Part shown: piece after piece, positions 53,486 through 63,035 of the stretch | How the letters are laid out: each line of letters opens with the position of its first letter | Position numbering within the stretch: position 1 is the first letter of the stretch | Assembly: GCF_964204645.1 (NCBI RefSeq) | Contig: NC_134029.1 | Location: forward strand, 14,310,850-14,374,849 | Direction: 5' to 3' | Origin: Tubulanus polymorphus | Lineage: Eukaryota > Nemertea > Palaeonemertea > Tubulaniformes > Tubulanidae | Length of the DNA stretch: 64,000 bases | Made by a program: the position numbers and the translations under genes | Notes under the pieces: generated by a model | What the model saw: only the letters and a program-made list of their open reading frames with translations | Told to the model about the DNA's origin: nothing | The model's database searches: none

Positions 53486-54560
53486 TATTACACGATAATT
53501 AATCCTGAGGGAGGTGATACATCGATTAATTCAGAGCTCGAAATTAAATCGACCTGCGGTCAGCCGCCATATTGGAATTTTTTTTCACCAGGACATATGT
53601 GGCGTGAGCCCTACCCCACTTATTTTGCTGAGCAAAGAAATTTTTCAAGCCACTATATCCATATAAAAAACTAGCTAGCTGGCTTTACCAAATCTTCATC
53701 ACCAAATGAATTAATTTATTTCTAAAAAAATTGGTGTGGCCTTAGCCTATATTGCAAGTCCGCTCAGAATACACCTCATTGGCATTGAATCTTTTTTCCA
53801 AATTTTCAGGGGGAGACTCCCCAGCACTCGATGTGAAATGACTTCCCCATCCTGTTGCTTTCATTTGGGCCTCCCAAAAAAGTTCAAAAATCAGAAAGTA
53901 ATCTTAACCAGCTTTTCCTTTGCAGGAGACTTGACACCCTCACACACCCGTCATTATATGACTCTTGGATTTGGCTAGTCAGTAACCTGTCTGTGGTTTA
54001 GTCTCACAATCGGATATTTTCACAAACCACATATATGTATAAGGCATCCGATTATAAAAGGCTTACCACCAACGATTAGGTAACTAACTAGGGTTTGGCA
54101 TGATTTGGCGTAGTGGTAGGTGCCCCTGAAAATCACAAGTTTGGTGTTATAGTTAAGTGCCTTTTATTGCTGCGATTTGCCATGGAAAGTACCCTTCTCC
54201 ATAATTATTAGTGAGTGCCGTTATACAATCCGGAACCCACTCGATCGAGATAATACATTAATAGGCCAGGGCCCTCTGTTCAGCTGCTGCCGCTGGAATC
54301 CCTGGATCCAAACATTGTTTGCAAGAAGAATTCTCATTTGGAGCACCACACACATGTCGTCAAGCATTAAGCATCACTGACCGTACACCGAATGAGACGT
54401 GTCCTATAACTGGTGGCTTCCTTTCGACCAAAAAAGCACGTGGTGAGGTGAGGAGTATAAGGGGAGTCGGGTGAAATCATAGCAGTCTTTACGTCATGAT
54501 TAAACCTCATGCTTCAAATTCATATATAACCGTAATTAAATTTATTTAATTGAGTAGTAT
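53486..54560. other. intergenic, no gene seen
   Basis: No gene. TTGGTGTGGCCTTAG at 53729-53743 is a lone copy of the end of the MITE seen at 48622-49239. A CCGCCATATTGGAATTT motif near 53562 resembles common animal repeat sequence. Confidence 0.5.
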
Positions 54561-54561
54561 A

Positions 54562-54860
54562 CAAAATAGCGGTTCTGGCGCAGCCCGACCCCGGTTCTGG
54601 CGCAGCCCATCCTTACCCCGGTATACCGTGTACCCTCTCAAAGCTTTATCTCCACCTAAATGCCCTAAGAAGACAACCCCTGTGGACCGCGGTTCTGGCG
54701 CAGCCCGACCCCGGTTCTGGCGCAGCCCATCCTTACCCCGCGGTACCATGTACCCCCTCAAAGCTTTTTCTCCGCCTAAATACCCTAAGAATACGGACCA
54801 TGGAAAACACGCCAAGGGGCCGGCAAACCCCCTCCGGCCCCTATAAACCCCCTCCGGCCC
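54562..54860. repeat. GC-rich tandem duplication, about 120 bp unit
   Basis: Two units (about 54568-54688 and 54689-54800) each hold GGTTCTGGCGCAGCCC twice, CATCCTTACCCCG, TGTACCC(T/C)CTCAAAGCTTT and CCTAA(A/G)TGCCCTAAGAA or near variants. CCCCCTCCGGCCCCT follows twice. The ORFs on both strands here are repeat translations. Confidence 0.85.
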
Positions 54861-55163
54861 CTTTAAACCAACCGCTATAATGCACCTACAACAAAGTGTT
54901 ATTTACATAGATATTTACAGTATATACAAGTATGTGAAACGCTCTGACCTGGAATTCACCTCTAAGCTGACGCTATCAGCGGTGCGCTGCGACCTGATTG
55001 TCACTGATTGCGAAATAGCCTAGAAAGTTCTATGCTGACGCAGAAGCCGGCAAACAACCGAGACATCGGCAGGCAACCAGAGTCATGTCCCTTGGACATG
55101 GCCAGGCCCGGCCAACACACCAGGTGAAGCGCGTCTCGTGAGAGTCCTGGTTCACTCACCAAG
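54861..55163. other. region upstream of the RT-RNase H gene
   Basis: No retrotransposon endonuclease is found here although one would be expected upstream of this type of RT. The sequence is GC-richer than host and may be 5'-truncated element DNA or part of E3. Confidence 0.4.
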
Positions 55164-57435
55164 GTGGATATAGATTCTGCGTGGTCAGAAATGGACACAG
55201 ATCTGATCTATCAAAACCTGGTGAGTGACATTAAAGCCGGGTTGCCGAAAACCCTGAAACAGCGGAAATGTGAATTACGGAAGACGCTGTTCAAGAATGA
55301 AGCCAGCTCGAAAGAATTCTTCGGCCTAGTGAGAAAAATCAGCAAACTCAACAAGGCAAATCGGTTTTTTACAACAGCCAAGCAGATTATTACGGGTTCC
55401 CCGAGCAATCAAACGCAGGAGGATGCATTTCCGACTAAACGACGGGTGAAGGAATACTTCACGGACCTGTATTCTAGTAAGCAGACCGGTCCTATTCCTA
55501 AGCCACCCGTCAAGAACGTTGCGTTCCCGTTCGATATGTCACCGATAACCGCAGCTGAAATCGAAAAAGCCATGAAGAGCAGCAACCCAAAGTCCGCTCC
55601 AGATCTAGACAGGATCAAATACGGACATCTCCGTCAGCACACCCATCGACTCGCGCGATTTTACAACGACATACTAGATACGGGAAGGTCACCTTCGAAA
55701 ATCTCGGCGTGGTGCACCAGTATTGTGACGCTTCTATTCAAGAAAGGGGACCGCCGGGATCCTGCTAACTATCGTCCGATTGCGGTTACAAGCGTGATCT
55801 CAAGGCTCCTTCATCGGATAATGGCGAAACGCATAGAACGCCACGTCATTAGGAACGGATTCATCGACACTGCCGTACAAAAAGGATTCGTGTCGGGCCT
55901 TCACGGGACACTGGAACATTCTGAATTATTAGAGACTAAAATCATCGAAGCCGAAAAAACTAAAAATGACTCATTTGTGACTTTATTTGACCTTAAAAAT
56001 GCATTCGGTTCAATCGAACACGAACTGGTAAGTGAAACGCTATCTGTCATTGGAATTCCCGCAAGCTGGTATAGGTACCTAACGGCGCTGTATTCTCAAA
56101 TTTCTAGCAAATTCAAAGGTCCTTGGGGCACGGTCGATATCCCCTACAAACGAGGGGTCTTTCAGGGTTGCCCTCTTAGCCCCCTAATTTTCATCCTGTG
56201 CGTAGAACCCCTCGTTAGAATACTGTCAACCGGGACATCCCTAGCCTATGCAGATGACACAACGCTGGAAACAAAATCGGCAAAAGCCCACTTAGATATA
56301 ACGTACGCGTTTAACAAAAAAGCCAAGGAAATGAACCTTGAACTCAGGCCGGACAAATGCGTTTCCCTGAGCGTTAGACGCGGACGAATTGAGCCATTCA
56401 AAAACGAGATAGAGGGCAAAGACACCGCGACCCTCACCGATTTGGACAGAATAACGTATCTAGGCAAAATTTTCAGTCCCAAGGGACAGGAAGGGGTGGG
56501 TGAAATTCTCCTCACAAAATTCAGGCAACGACTCGCAAACATAGATAACGCCGATATACAAAGCGGGACAAAGGTTCATATCGCTATAGACTATATGCTG
56601 AGAGCTGATTACCATGACCTCATGATCAACGACCTGTCTGATAATTGCTTGCAGTTAATCGACAGTGTCTTTGTAAACACGCTACACAAATGCGGTCACC
56701 GTCGATTGCTCACTTTTCAAGTACCGTCCACCGTATACCACTGGCTTCATGCATTGAAGGTCTACTTCCTTATCACTTCTCCCGACGAAAAAATCGTTGA
56801 AGTAGCCATCTCCAAATTCGAAAACAGCCATTATCTCGATCTCGCTTTCGAATCCCTCAACCATAAAAACTCGAAGGCGTTCATAAAACGCCACTACTTA
56901 GGAATATTCGCGCACGCCACCCCCGACCCAGAAAAATTCCCCTGTAGCTCTAAGGCGTTCGACGTATTCGACATCTATCCGGAGCATATTCCCGAAGTGT
57001 ATACAAACGGCTCGTGCCTGAGAAACGAAGCAGACGAGGCTCGTGCGGTCTACGGCGTCTACTGGGGACCAGACAGCCTTAAACACCTGTGGCGTCGTCT
57101 ATCCTACCAACAACAGAGGTGAATTAACCGCGGTCGTCGTGGCTCTCAATCAGGCCATCCAGCTTGGTATTAACTCCTTGCAAATTTTCACCGACTCGAA
57201 ATTCGTTATAAACGGTATCACCGATTGGATCAAGACGTGGAAAGCCAGGTGCTGGAAAAACGTCAAAAACCGCGATCTCTGGACACAACTGGATGGTCTG
57301 AATAACCGAGTCTCCGTATCTTTCAAATACGTCAGGGGTCACCAGGGGGTACACGGGAATGAGATGGCGGACCAACTAGCTAAATCGGGAGCAGCTCTCA
57401 ATGGTAGTAATCCGGGGGTGACGTGTCTCTGTTAA
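55164..57435 (+). pseudogene. reverse transcriptase with RNase H domain, frameshifted
   Basis: RT domain about residues 95-370: KSAPDLDRIKYGHL, LLFKKGDRRDPANYRPIAV, FDLKNAFGSIEH (motif A), FQGCPLSPLIF, AYADDT (catalytic, about 56245). RNase H begins VYTNGSC near 57000 and, after a frameshift near 57095, continues with NRGELTAVVVAL, IFTDSKFVI and GNEMADQLAK to 57435. The first RNase H aspartate (normally TDG) is asparagine here. No endonuclease, no 3' UTR and no poly(A) tail: the stop is about 10 bp from the stop of the convergent E3 gene. It resembles RNase H-bearing non-LTR elements; the first clear ATG is at 55191. Confidence 0.82.
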
Positions 57436-57444
57436 ACTCTAACG

Positions 57445-58056
57445 TTAACCTCCATCCAGCTTTTTTATGATGGAAGCCCTGGCCTGCTCCCTGCCCTGCC
57501 TGATGAGGTCCTTTTTTGTAGCCTCGTCGATCGTGATCGACCCGTGTTTTTTACGAGCCTGTGACTTGATATCCTGCTTCAAAGTCTGATAGTTCCTCTG
57601 TTCAGCTAGAATCAGCTTGAACTCGTCATCCGAAACAACTCCATCACTTATTGCCCTCGATACAAGACCTGACACGGTGCTTAGTTTGGAAGAGGCTAAC
57701 ACTCGAATTTCGTCGTGCTTTTTAGCCTTGATCAGAAGCTTCCGACCGACTATCTTCCCAGACACGCCTAAGACGCCTAGGACGGTCGCAACGGGGATGG
57801 TGATTATGTTTGTAAGCACGCCAGCGGCTCCCGTAGCCGCGACTGCTATGCTAGCCGTCACGAAGGCCGCGTCAAATCCATCTATGGTGTTTACCGCCCT
57901 TTTATATTTCTTGTAGAGCGCAGCGCGGGATTGTCCCTCGGACTCTAAAATTTTCTGGACTTCGCATATTTTCTGCAGTCGGAAGTTCGACGCATCTTCG
58001 GTTGGAGCACTAGGCTCAGTTGGAACCATTGGGTAAAGTTTAGTGTCGCTATCCAT
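57445..58056 (-). CDS. conserved double-hydrophobic protein (203 aa)
   Basis: Polar N-terminus with QKICEVQKILESEG, a basic LYKKYKR, a long Gly/Ala/Val-rich hydrophobic region (FVTASIAVAATGAAGVL and IPVATVLGVLGVSG), then GRKLLIKAKKHDEIRVLA, a helical domain with SRAISDGVVSDDEFKLIL, and a basic C-terminus. It is the intact relative of E1 16152-16586 and E2 41126-41569. I recognise the KKHDEIRVLA...DG-x-S-x-EF layout as a recurrent uncharacterised protein of animal Polinton-type elements. TATAG lies 2-6 bp before ATG. Likely membrane-inserted; function unknown. Confidence 0.8.
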   Translation of the reverse strand: MDSDTKLYPMVPTEPSAPTEDASNFRLQKICEVQKILESEGQSRAALYKKYKRAVNTIDGFDAAFVTASIAVAATGAAGVLTNIITIPVATVLGVLGVSGKIVGRKLLIKAKKHDEIRVLASSKLSTVSGLVSRAISDGVVSDDEFKLILAEQRNYQTLKQDIKSQARKKHGSITIDEATKKDLIRQGREQARASIIKKLDGG

Positions 58057-58057
58057 G

Positions 58058-58486
58058 CTATATACTATGCGGGAAAATGTCGAGCTCGATGAGGAGTGAA
58101 GCTATCGTAGCTATTGCTCGAGTAGCGGGCGATCTCGACGACTTGAAATTGATGACGTCGCCCTCGGCCAATTCGACTGGTGGGGAGAACGTTTTGACCG
58201 CGGCTTGGAAGACTCCTTTACCTTGGGGTTTGATCGGGCCCTGTAAAAGCCGAGCCTCTTTCGTGATTTCTCCTTTTTCCACCCTGTTGACGGTCAACAC
58301 TACTGTGGTATTAGTTGTCAATTCGCCACCGGAAAGGCCCATTTTTAGCACCCATCGCGACCCATCACCGTATGAAAATTCGTAAGAGCCCTCACCAAGG
58401 GGTCCTTTTTCCTCGGCCCAAACGGTTATCACAGGTTTTGTGGTTGACTGTGTTTTCCCTAATCCCCTGTACAAGTTCATCTCCAT
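58058..58486 (-). CDS. uncharacterised beta-rich protein (142 aa)
   Basis: MEMNLYRG start, then alternating strands: VITVWAEEKGPLGEGSYEFS, SRWVLKMGLSGGE, TTVVLTVNRVEKG, KGVFQAAVKTFSPP and LAEGDVINFKSSRS, closing with ATIASLLIELDIF. The pattern suggests a beta-sandwich and could be a spike or decoration protein on the capsid; this is inference from pattern. Its ATG overlaps the end of the penton gene in the string ATGGAGATGA. I see no counterpart in E1/E2, and no TATAG motif before it, so it may be translated from the penton transcript. Confidence 0.7.
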   Translation of the reverse strand: MEMNLYRGLGKTQSTTKPVITVWAEEKGPLGEGSYEFSYGDGSRWVLKMGLSGGELTTNTTVVLTVNRVEKGEITKEARLLQGPIKPQGKGVFQAAVKTFSPPVELAEGDVINFKSSRSPATRAIATIASLLIELDIFPHSI

Positions 58487-59201
58487 TCTAATGCGAGCAA
58501 AATTTGGAGCGGTTCCTGGAATCGAATCTCCTCCATGTCCCGATTGAAAACCTTGACCACTACGTCGGCGAAGCCGCCTTCCTTAATTGGTATCAGTACC
58601 CCGTAAACGTACTCGAATGAGTCGCCGTATTGACCTGCTTTCGGATGTAAAATGGCGATCAGGTTCGAGGGCACCCCGTTTAGGAAGTTTCTAGATTCGT
58701 CAACGAGATTGCACGTACGCGGTATTCCGTATGCCTGGTAAACCTACATTCTTTCGTACCCCTTACGCTAACCTCTTTACCTTCGACGTTTGGGTAATAT
58801 CCTTCCGGGACTCCCAACAGATCGGTGATAGAGCCTCTGAAGAGCCCTCGGTACGGTTTTTTGACGTTGAGTTCGATGCGCCCCCTCGCCTCCACGTAGG
58901 CTATGTTAATGAAGCCCGGTTTGTGACCGTTTCGGGTTATGACTCGCTGAATTTCGTCGTTCAAACTCTCAACCGTGTAAAGTCCATTCCTGATAATCAA
59001 GTTGAACACTTTTTGTTGGTGCTCGTCCACCCTTTCTCCGGTCATGTAGCGAAACCTGTGGTTGTTCAGTTTGTCGGAAACGTTGAAGTAAGCAAGAGGA
59101 ATGACAGCCCGTCTTAAGGCCACAGTTTTGAAGCCACCCGTGTCGAGATGCGTTTTTAGACGCACGGTCGGATCCTTACCGTAACAGTGGATGACTAACA
59201 T
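58477..59201 (-). pseudogene. penton-like minor capsid protein, frameshifted
   Basis: 173 codons are open from 59201: KTVALRRAVIPLAYFNVSDK, NLIIRNGLYTVESLNDEI, FRGSITDLLGVPEGYYP. After a shift near 58690 a second frame gives CNLVDESRNFLNGVPSNLI, YVYGVLIPIKEGG and ends LQILLALEWR, matching CNLIDPTKTF and IYELVIRC of E1/E2. Together they form one protein of about 240 aa. TATAG at 59207-59211 precedes the ATG. Confidence 0.75.
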
Positions 59202-59212
59202 CCTTCCTATAT

Positions 59213-60337
59213 CTAACGCGAGAATATCTTGCTCAGGACTTGGAAAGACAGACCGACTGCAGCGATAAACAACAACACCAAGTGCTCGGACACGAATCCG
59301 ACTGCTTCTCCGGCTTTCCTCAACAGGAAGCTAACCACCGTTCCGATCATTCCCGGCAACGCGGCAGCTCCTTTCCCTGCGAGATATTTAAGAAACGCCG
59401 CGAACTTTTTCAGGGCTTGTCGAATCCTGGACTTGGGTTCTTTTCCCGGTCCAACCGGCGGACTGGGTGTGACTACGCTTTTGAGCCCGTTCGCGATTGC
59501 GAGCCCGATGCTCGTGATAGTCATAACGACGGCCGTGACAACGCTCACCAACGTAATCCCTTCCTGTTTGAACAACTCCCGGATCTTTACGCCGAGGGAC
59601 CGATTATCTTCGTTCTTCAGAAGCCTCTTCAACCTCTCGATCTGAGAAGTCTCCCCCTGCCGTAGAGCCTCGTAGGTCCGCCTGTATATTGCTTCCTGAG
59701 CTTCGAACCTTTCTACTTCGTCGTCCCAGTATCGGATGTCTTGTTCGGACACCGCGTCATCGCGCTCTTTCTGAGCCTTTTCTAGTTCTCGTTGGGCCCA
59801 TTCTACGTTTACAGCTGCTGACTTAATTTTGCTGGACGTAGAAACCAAAGTAGTAGCTACCCCCCGGAGTTCACGTCTGTCTTCTGGTCTCGGCGGAGCC
59901 CTGTCGTCATTGACGATGTCCTCTATTTCCTGCTGCAAACTCAACTCGTTATCCACCGACAAGCGATCCACGATAGATGGTTCCAACGGGTCTCGTTCCA
60001 TTCTCACCGGTCTGTCCGGGCCCAGAGCATGGAAAAACTCAGAGCCCCCTTTCGCTTTCGAGATGGTACTATGCGCGAGTACTTGACCGCTCCTACCGGT
60101 AAGTTTCACCCGAACTGGATCACCGTTCAGTTCCGTCTGAAAGAACCAGGTATCGTCTTGTTTTCGTAGTTGCAGGCGCATCAGGGCTCGCTCCATGTCG
60201 TCCAGGTTACCGCCGAATTTACCGAGCAGCGAGTCGATGATGCCGTCTCCCAGGTTTTCCATGGGAATGAGCTCGCCTACGGCGTCATCTTGAGGCTCCA
60301 CGTCCCAGTCCATCGGATCAACGTCAAATTCCGCCAT
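59213..60337 (-). CDS. large coiled-coil/membrane virion protein (374 aa)
   Basis: Intact homologue of E1 17943-19625 and E2 38006-39712. Acidic N-terminus (1-30), a domain with QDDTWFFQTELNGDPVRVKL and KAKGGSEFF, a coiled coil (about 175-235), IKDRELFK-like KIRELFKQEGITLVSVV, a hydrophobic segment (VTAVVMTITSIGLAIANGL), a proline-rich linker, and a C-terminal hydrophobic region (GAAALPGMIGTVVSFLLRKA, LVLLFIAAVGLSF). It is shorter than the E1/E2 versions mainly in the acidic part. TATAG at 60341-60345 precedes the ATG. The conserved two-membrane-region layout argues for an internal-membrane or assembly scaffold. Confidence 0.82.
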   Translation of the reverse strand: MAEFDVDPMDWDVEPQDDAVGELIPMENLGDGIIDSLLGKFGGNLDDMERALMRLQLRKQDDTWFFQTELNGDPVRVKLTGRSGQVLAHSTISKAKGGSEFFHALGPDRPVRMERDPLEPSIVDRLSVDNELSLQQEIEDIVNDDRAPPRPEDRRELRGVATTLVSTSSKIKSAAVNVEWAQRELEKAQKERDDAVSEQDIRYWDDEVERFEAQEAIYRRTYEALRQGETSQIERLKRLLKNEDNRSLGVKIRELFKQEGITLVSVVTAVVMTITSIGLAIANGLKSVVTPSPPVGPGKEPKSRIRQALKKFAAFLKYLAGKGAAALPGMIGTVVSFLLRKAGEAVGFVSEHLVLLFIAAVGLSFQVLSKIFSR

Positions 60338-60828
60338 CGTCTATAATTAAGCCAGGAATTTCTGCAAGAATCGGAAACATCGAACTCGTCCATTTGTTTT
60401 TGGATCCACTCCTCGTACACTTCCCACAAATTCCAGTTTTGTGCCAAAGCAAATTTCGACACTGATTCTTTCCCTAACTTACGTTCCGGCTTTCCATGTA
60501 GCTCGAGGATTCGGTTTAAGAAGAATCCGTAGGAAAGGAGGTTTTTCCGACGAGGGAACTTTTCGAGGAAGAGTTGATAGACGTCGGCGAAGCAATATCT
60601 GATCATCGCGCATGTAGGAATGTCGAGAAACCCACCGTCCAAACCGCGATTTATGTGGTCTTCCAAGTAGGTTCGATAGTCGTAATTCGCCGGAGGGATG
60701 TGGACTTGTTTCGGTTTCGGAACCTTTTTGATCTGCAACCGAAGAGGAGGGTTTACGTAGTCTTCGAGTTCTCTCTCGAGCCTTTCGAGATCAAACTCCT
60801 TAGGCAATATACCATAGGGGTCGTCCAT
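60277..60828 (-). CDS. uncharacterised protein (183 aa)
   Basis: MDDPYGILPKEFDLERLE start; a proline/lysine segment (IKKVPKPKQVHIPP); a helical core NYDYRTYLEDHINRGLDGGF, IPTCAMIRYCFADVYQLFL and LLSYGFFLNRILELHGKPER. The last 20 codons overlap the next gene out of frame (60277-60337); a one-base shift upstream would give a stop at about 60352, so the C-terminus may be altered by a frameshift. No motif I can assign; no clear counterpart in E1/E2. It is the one early-position gene here without a TATAG motif. Confidence 0.65.
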   Translation of the reverse strand: MDDPYGILPKEFDLERLERELEDYVNPPLRLQIKKVPKPKQVHIPPANYDYRTYLEDHINRGLDGGFLDIPTCAMIRYCFADVYQLFLEKFPRRKNLLSYGFFLNRILELHGKPERKLGKESVSKFALAQNWNLWEVYEEWIQKQMDEFDVSDSCRNSWLNYRRWRNLTLIRWTGTWSLKMTP

Positions 60829-60831
60829 AAC

Positions 60832-61251
60832 TTACAGATATTTGTACGCGATGACGCCGGTCAGAATTACACTGCCTAATATAAAGGCGTACTCACTGTT
60901 CAATTGGGCGTCTGAAGGGGAATAGAAATCGCCTAGCACCGGCCGCTGGCTCAAAGATAGTTTGTCGTTCCTGGTACTGTTGTAAAGCCTAAGGGCCTCA
61001 TCGACGTCCGAAAAGTCGGATTTTGTCTGCATCTCTTTTTGCAGCTCCCTGTTGAGGTAGTCCAGTGTCTTTTGCCGTTTCTCGTTCCAGGTCACCATTG
61101 CCGCGTTCAATCGCTCCATGGCCTTGTCGTGCCTCTCTCGTTCTTGGGCAGCTCCGGAGTCGCCTTTTACCGCTCTATAGATTGCTTGTCCTCCGGTAAA
61201 TGCCACAGCGTTCGCTATGGCGCCGCCGATGATAACCGCTGCAGTAGCCAT
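60832..61251 (-). CDS. 139-aa virion membrane protein
   Basis: Homologue of E2 41590-42012: MATAAVIIGGAIANAVAFTGG N-terminal hydrophobic segment (21 residues in all), ERHDKAMERLNAAMVTWNEK helical middle, FSDVDEALRLYNSTRNDKL, LGDFYSPSDAQLNSEY, and a C-terminal helix FILGSVILTGVIAYKYL. Every block lines up with E1/E2 despite very different base composition, so protein-level selection is strong. TATAG (61262-61266) lies 10 bases before the ATG, within the end of the preceding gene. Confidence 0.82.
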   Translation of the reverse strand: MATAAVIIGGAIANAVAFTGGQAIYRAVKGDSGAAQERERHDKAMERLNAAMVTWNEKRQKTLDYLNRELQKEMQTKSDFSDVDEALRLYNSTRNDKLSLSQRPVLGDFYSPSDAQLNSEYAFILGSVILTGVIAYKYL

Positions 61252-61253
61252 GA

Positions 61254-61493
61254 TTAGGTCCCTATATTTGGGGGCAGAATTTTCGACTTCTCCATGTAAT
61301 CCTTGGAGATGGTTGCTAATGAAACCGCAACCGTGAGTTTCATAGCTTCGGAAAGGTCAGCCTTGGAGGGATCACCCACATCGAAGCGTAGCATTTTCTT
61401 CCCGAGCATCGCGTACCCTACGGTCAGTCCGCTTAGAACGGCCGAGTGATAAAGTACGTTTGCGATTGTTCGATAGTCTGGATTCGTTGCCAT
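61254..61493 (-). CDS. small conserved membrane protein (79 aa)
   Basis: Homologue of E2 42038-42259: a hydrophobic segment HSAVLSGLTVGYAMLGKK, then DLSEAMKLTVAVSLATISKD and a KSKILPPN end. The gap to the next gene is 2 bp. TATAG at 61498-61502. Likely spans or lines a membrane. Confidence 0.8.
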   Translation of the reverse strand: MATNPDYRTIANVLYHSAVLSGLTVGYAMLGKKMLRFDVGDPSKADLSEAMKLTVAVSLATISKDYMEKSKILPPNIGT

Positions 61494-61518
61494 CGTGCTA
61501 TATCTATCTACAGAAAAT

Positions 61519-61841
61519 TTAGGTCATCTCCACAAGGCGACAAGTTAAAGGTTCGGGTGTTGGTTCCGTGTTTTCTTCGGGTTTCGGGGTTTGGTTTAGC
61601 GCCATTCTCTGATAGTATAGAGCTCCGAGGCCCACTAACAACCCGCCTATCGCGATCCACATTTGCAGGTGTTTTGACTGGGCTCTGTTTTTGTCGTCGG
61701 AACCGACAATCGGGCAGCCGTTTTCTTCGAGGCTCGCTGCTGCCTACTAATTTCGGCAAGCTTTTTGCCCCATGCGACTCGACCAGGGGACTTTTGTTTA
61801 TGCGGGTTAGTCGTCACTTGTTCCACTTGTTTAAGTTCCAT
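61519..61841 (-). pseudogene. basic single-pass membrane protein, frameshifted
   Basis: The ATG at 61841 opens MELKQVEQV, then SPGRVAWGKKLAEISRQQR (basic, matching SEKQIKWARELGKR of E1/E2). The frame changes near 61700; the second part holds CPIVGSDDKN, the helix MWIAIGGLLVGLGALYYQ and a proline-rich tail to the stop at 61519. It is free-standing: no integrase follows, unlike E1/E2. TATAG at 61844-61848. Confidence 0.72.
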
Positions 61842-61891
61842 CCCTATATGCAAGAGAGGAAAATACGACTTACGGGAAAGTGGACAAGTTA

Positions 61892-62381
61892 CTAATCGGC
61901 AAGTGGACTAGTTACTTGCGGACAAGTGGACAAGTCACTTTCCTCAGAATCTGCCATATTCTTCCCGGTGATTACCGCCACGTTCGCGATTGCGAGTATG
62001 GGAGTCTTCAGAATCCTACCCAGATGGCCGAGCTGGTTTTTCATCTCGGCGGTGATAACAAAGTTTTCAGTCAACTCCTTGTTTAGCTGTTCTGCGTCTA
62101 CGTTAGGTCTGAACCACTTGCAGAGCTTGGAATAACCGTAGAGTATGCTGTTGATCAGACTGTCGGAATCCGCGGTTTTCGTACTCCGTCCACGCCCGTT
62201 CGAGCGCTTTCGAGTTCATCTTCTTAAGTTGACCTTCGGATTTCTTGATACCTATTTTTGCAAGCAACCCGCTCTGAGAAAGCCCGACAAGTAGCTGCCT
62301 GCGCCCTTCCGACTCGTCGTCTTCGGGCGATTCTACATCCAACCCAATGTCACTCAGTAGTTCGTCGTAGACTTCGTCCAT
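61892..62381 (-). pseudogene. 200-aa-class conserved protein, frameshifted
   Basis: The first part (MDEVYDELLSDIGLDVESPE, GLLAKIGIKKSEGQLKKM, ALERAWTEYENR) matches IEKTLDDLGI and IKYFRIYEEAR of E1/E2. After a shift near 62190 comes DSLINSILYGYSKLCKW, ENFVITAEMKNQLGHLGRIL and a hydrophobic PILAIANVAVITG. It lies between ATPase and basic/TM genes as in E1/E2. A short direct repeat (AGTGGAC(A/T)AGTTACT) sits just beyond its end at 61870-61940. TATAG at 62387-62391. Confidence 0.75.
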
Positions 62382-62408
62382 GTTCGCTATATGTTAGTCG
62401 TCCAAAAT

Positions 62409-63023
62409 TTAGAATACCCCGTAGGCGAATGGATACTCGAGGCGCATGACGAGACGGGCCCGATTCCTAGCAGAGAGATCTGCGATCACACGTTCCCTTT
62501 TGGTTTTCGGGACGATGTTATATTCACGCAGAGCATCCTTTAAAGCATCCTCGTCTTTTTGGTGGTACAGGACTAACATTCTCAGGTTTTCTAGGAAATC
62601 TTTCAAAACGGCGTAGTATTTTTGAGTGAGCACCCACACTGAGATATTCAGATGACGGCCCGAGAACGCGAGTTTCGTCAATTCGGACGACTTGGTTTTA
62701 GTATCCCTCAAGTTGGCACAGTCGTCTATAAGAAACAGAGTTTGACAATGAGGATCGCCGTATACTTTGGTGCACGTGGAAAGCAAACCGTCTAGGTCGT
62801 TTAACACCGAACCCGGGTTCATGACGAAGATATTGGGGTCCTTCATCACAAACGATCTATCGTAGGTGGTGTTCTCGAGGAAAGTCGGGCAGAAAATCAC
62901 TATATTGTGGAATTTGCCGCGATAGACAGATTGTAGGAGGTCGAGGACGTAGTGCGTTTTTCCGCAGTTCGTTTGCCCCGACACAATCATGTTGAACGGG
63001 GGCTGTAACCAAAGCCTATCCAT
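62409..63023 (-). CDS. A32/FtsK-like DNA packaging ATPase (204 aa)
   Basis: Walker A GQTNCGKT (residues 16-23), Walker B TLFLIDDCANLRD (D100, D101), then LAFSGRHLNISVWVLTQKYY and LRMLVLYHQKDEDALKDAL. It is collinear with the E2 ATPase over its whole length and intact. In E3 it directly follows MCP with a 12-bp gap, whereas in E1/E2 it follows the integrase. TATAG at 63029-63033. Confidence 0.92.
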   Translation of the reverse strand: MDRLWLQPPFNMIVSGQTNCGKTHYVLDLLQSVYRGKFHNIVIFCPTFLENTTYDRSFVMKDPNIFVMNPGSVLNDLDGLLSTCTKVYGDPHCQTLFLIDDCANLRDTKTKSSELTKLAFSGRHLNISVWVLTQKYYAVLKDFLENLRMLVLYHQKDEDALKDALREYNIVPKTKRERVIADLSARNRARLVMRLEYPFAYGVF

Positions 63024-63028
63024 CTCCG

Positions 63029-63033
63029 CTATA
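63029..63033 (-). promoter_or_regulatory. TATAG start-proximal motif (E3)
   Basis: TATAG lies 5 bases before the ATPase ATG (TATAGCGGAGATGG). Equivalent sites are at 62387-62391, 61844-61848, 61498-61502, 61262-61266, 60341-60345, 59207-59211 and 58058-58062. Eight of the ten E3 genes whose start is visible have one, most 1-7 bases from the ATG. Confidence 0.6.
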
Positions 63034-63035
63034 CA

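Noticed and set aside
48622-53743. One large transposon bounded by the MITE-type ends at 48622 and 53743 and carrying the retrotransposon
   Set aside because: The end at 49239 matches the left end over about 36 bp, whereas 53729-53743 matches only about 14 bp; a short MITE plus a lone end fits better.
59240-59665. Plus-strand ORFs of 138-141 aa opposite the E3 374-aa gene
   Set aside because: They are shadows of the conserved minus-strand gene and have no family support.
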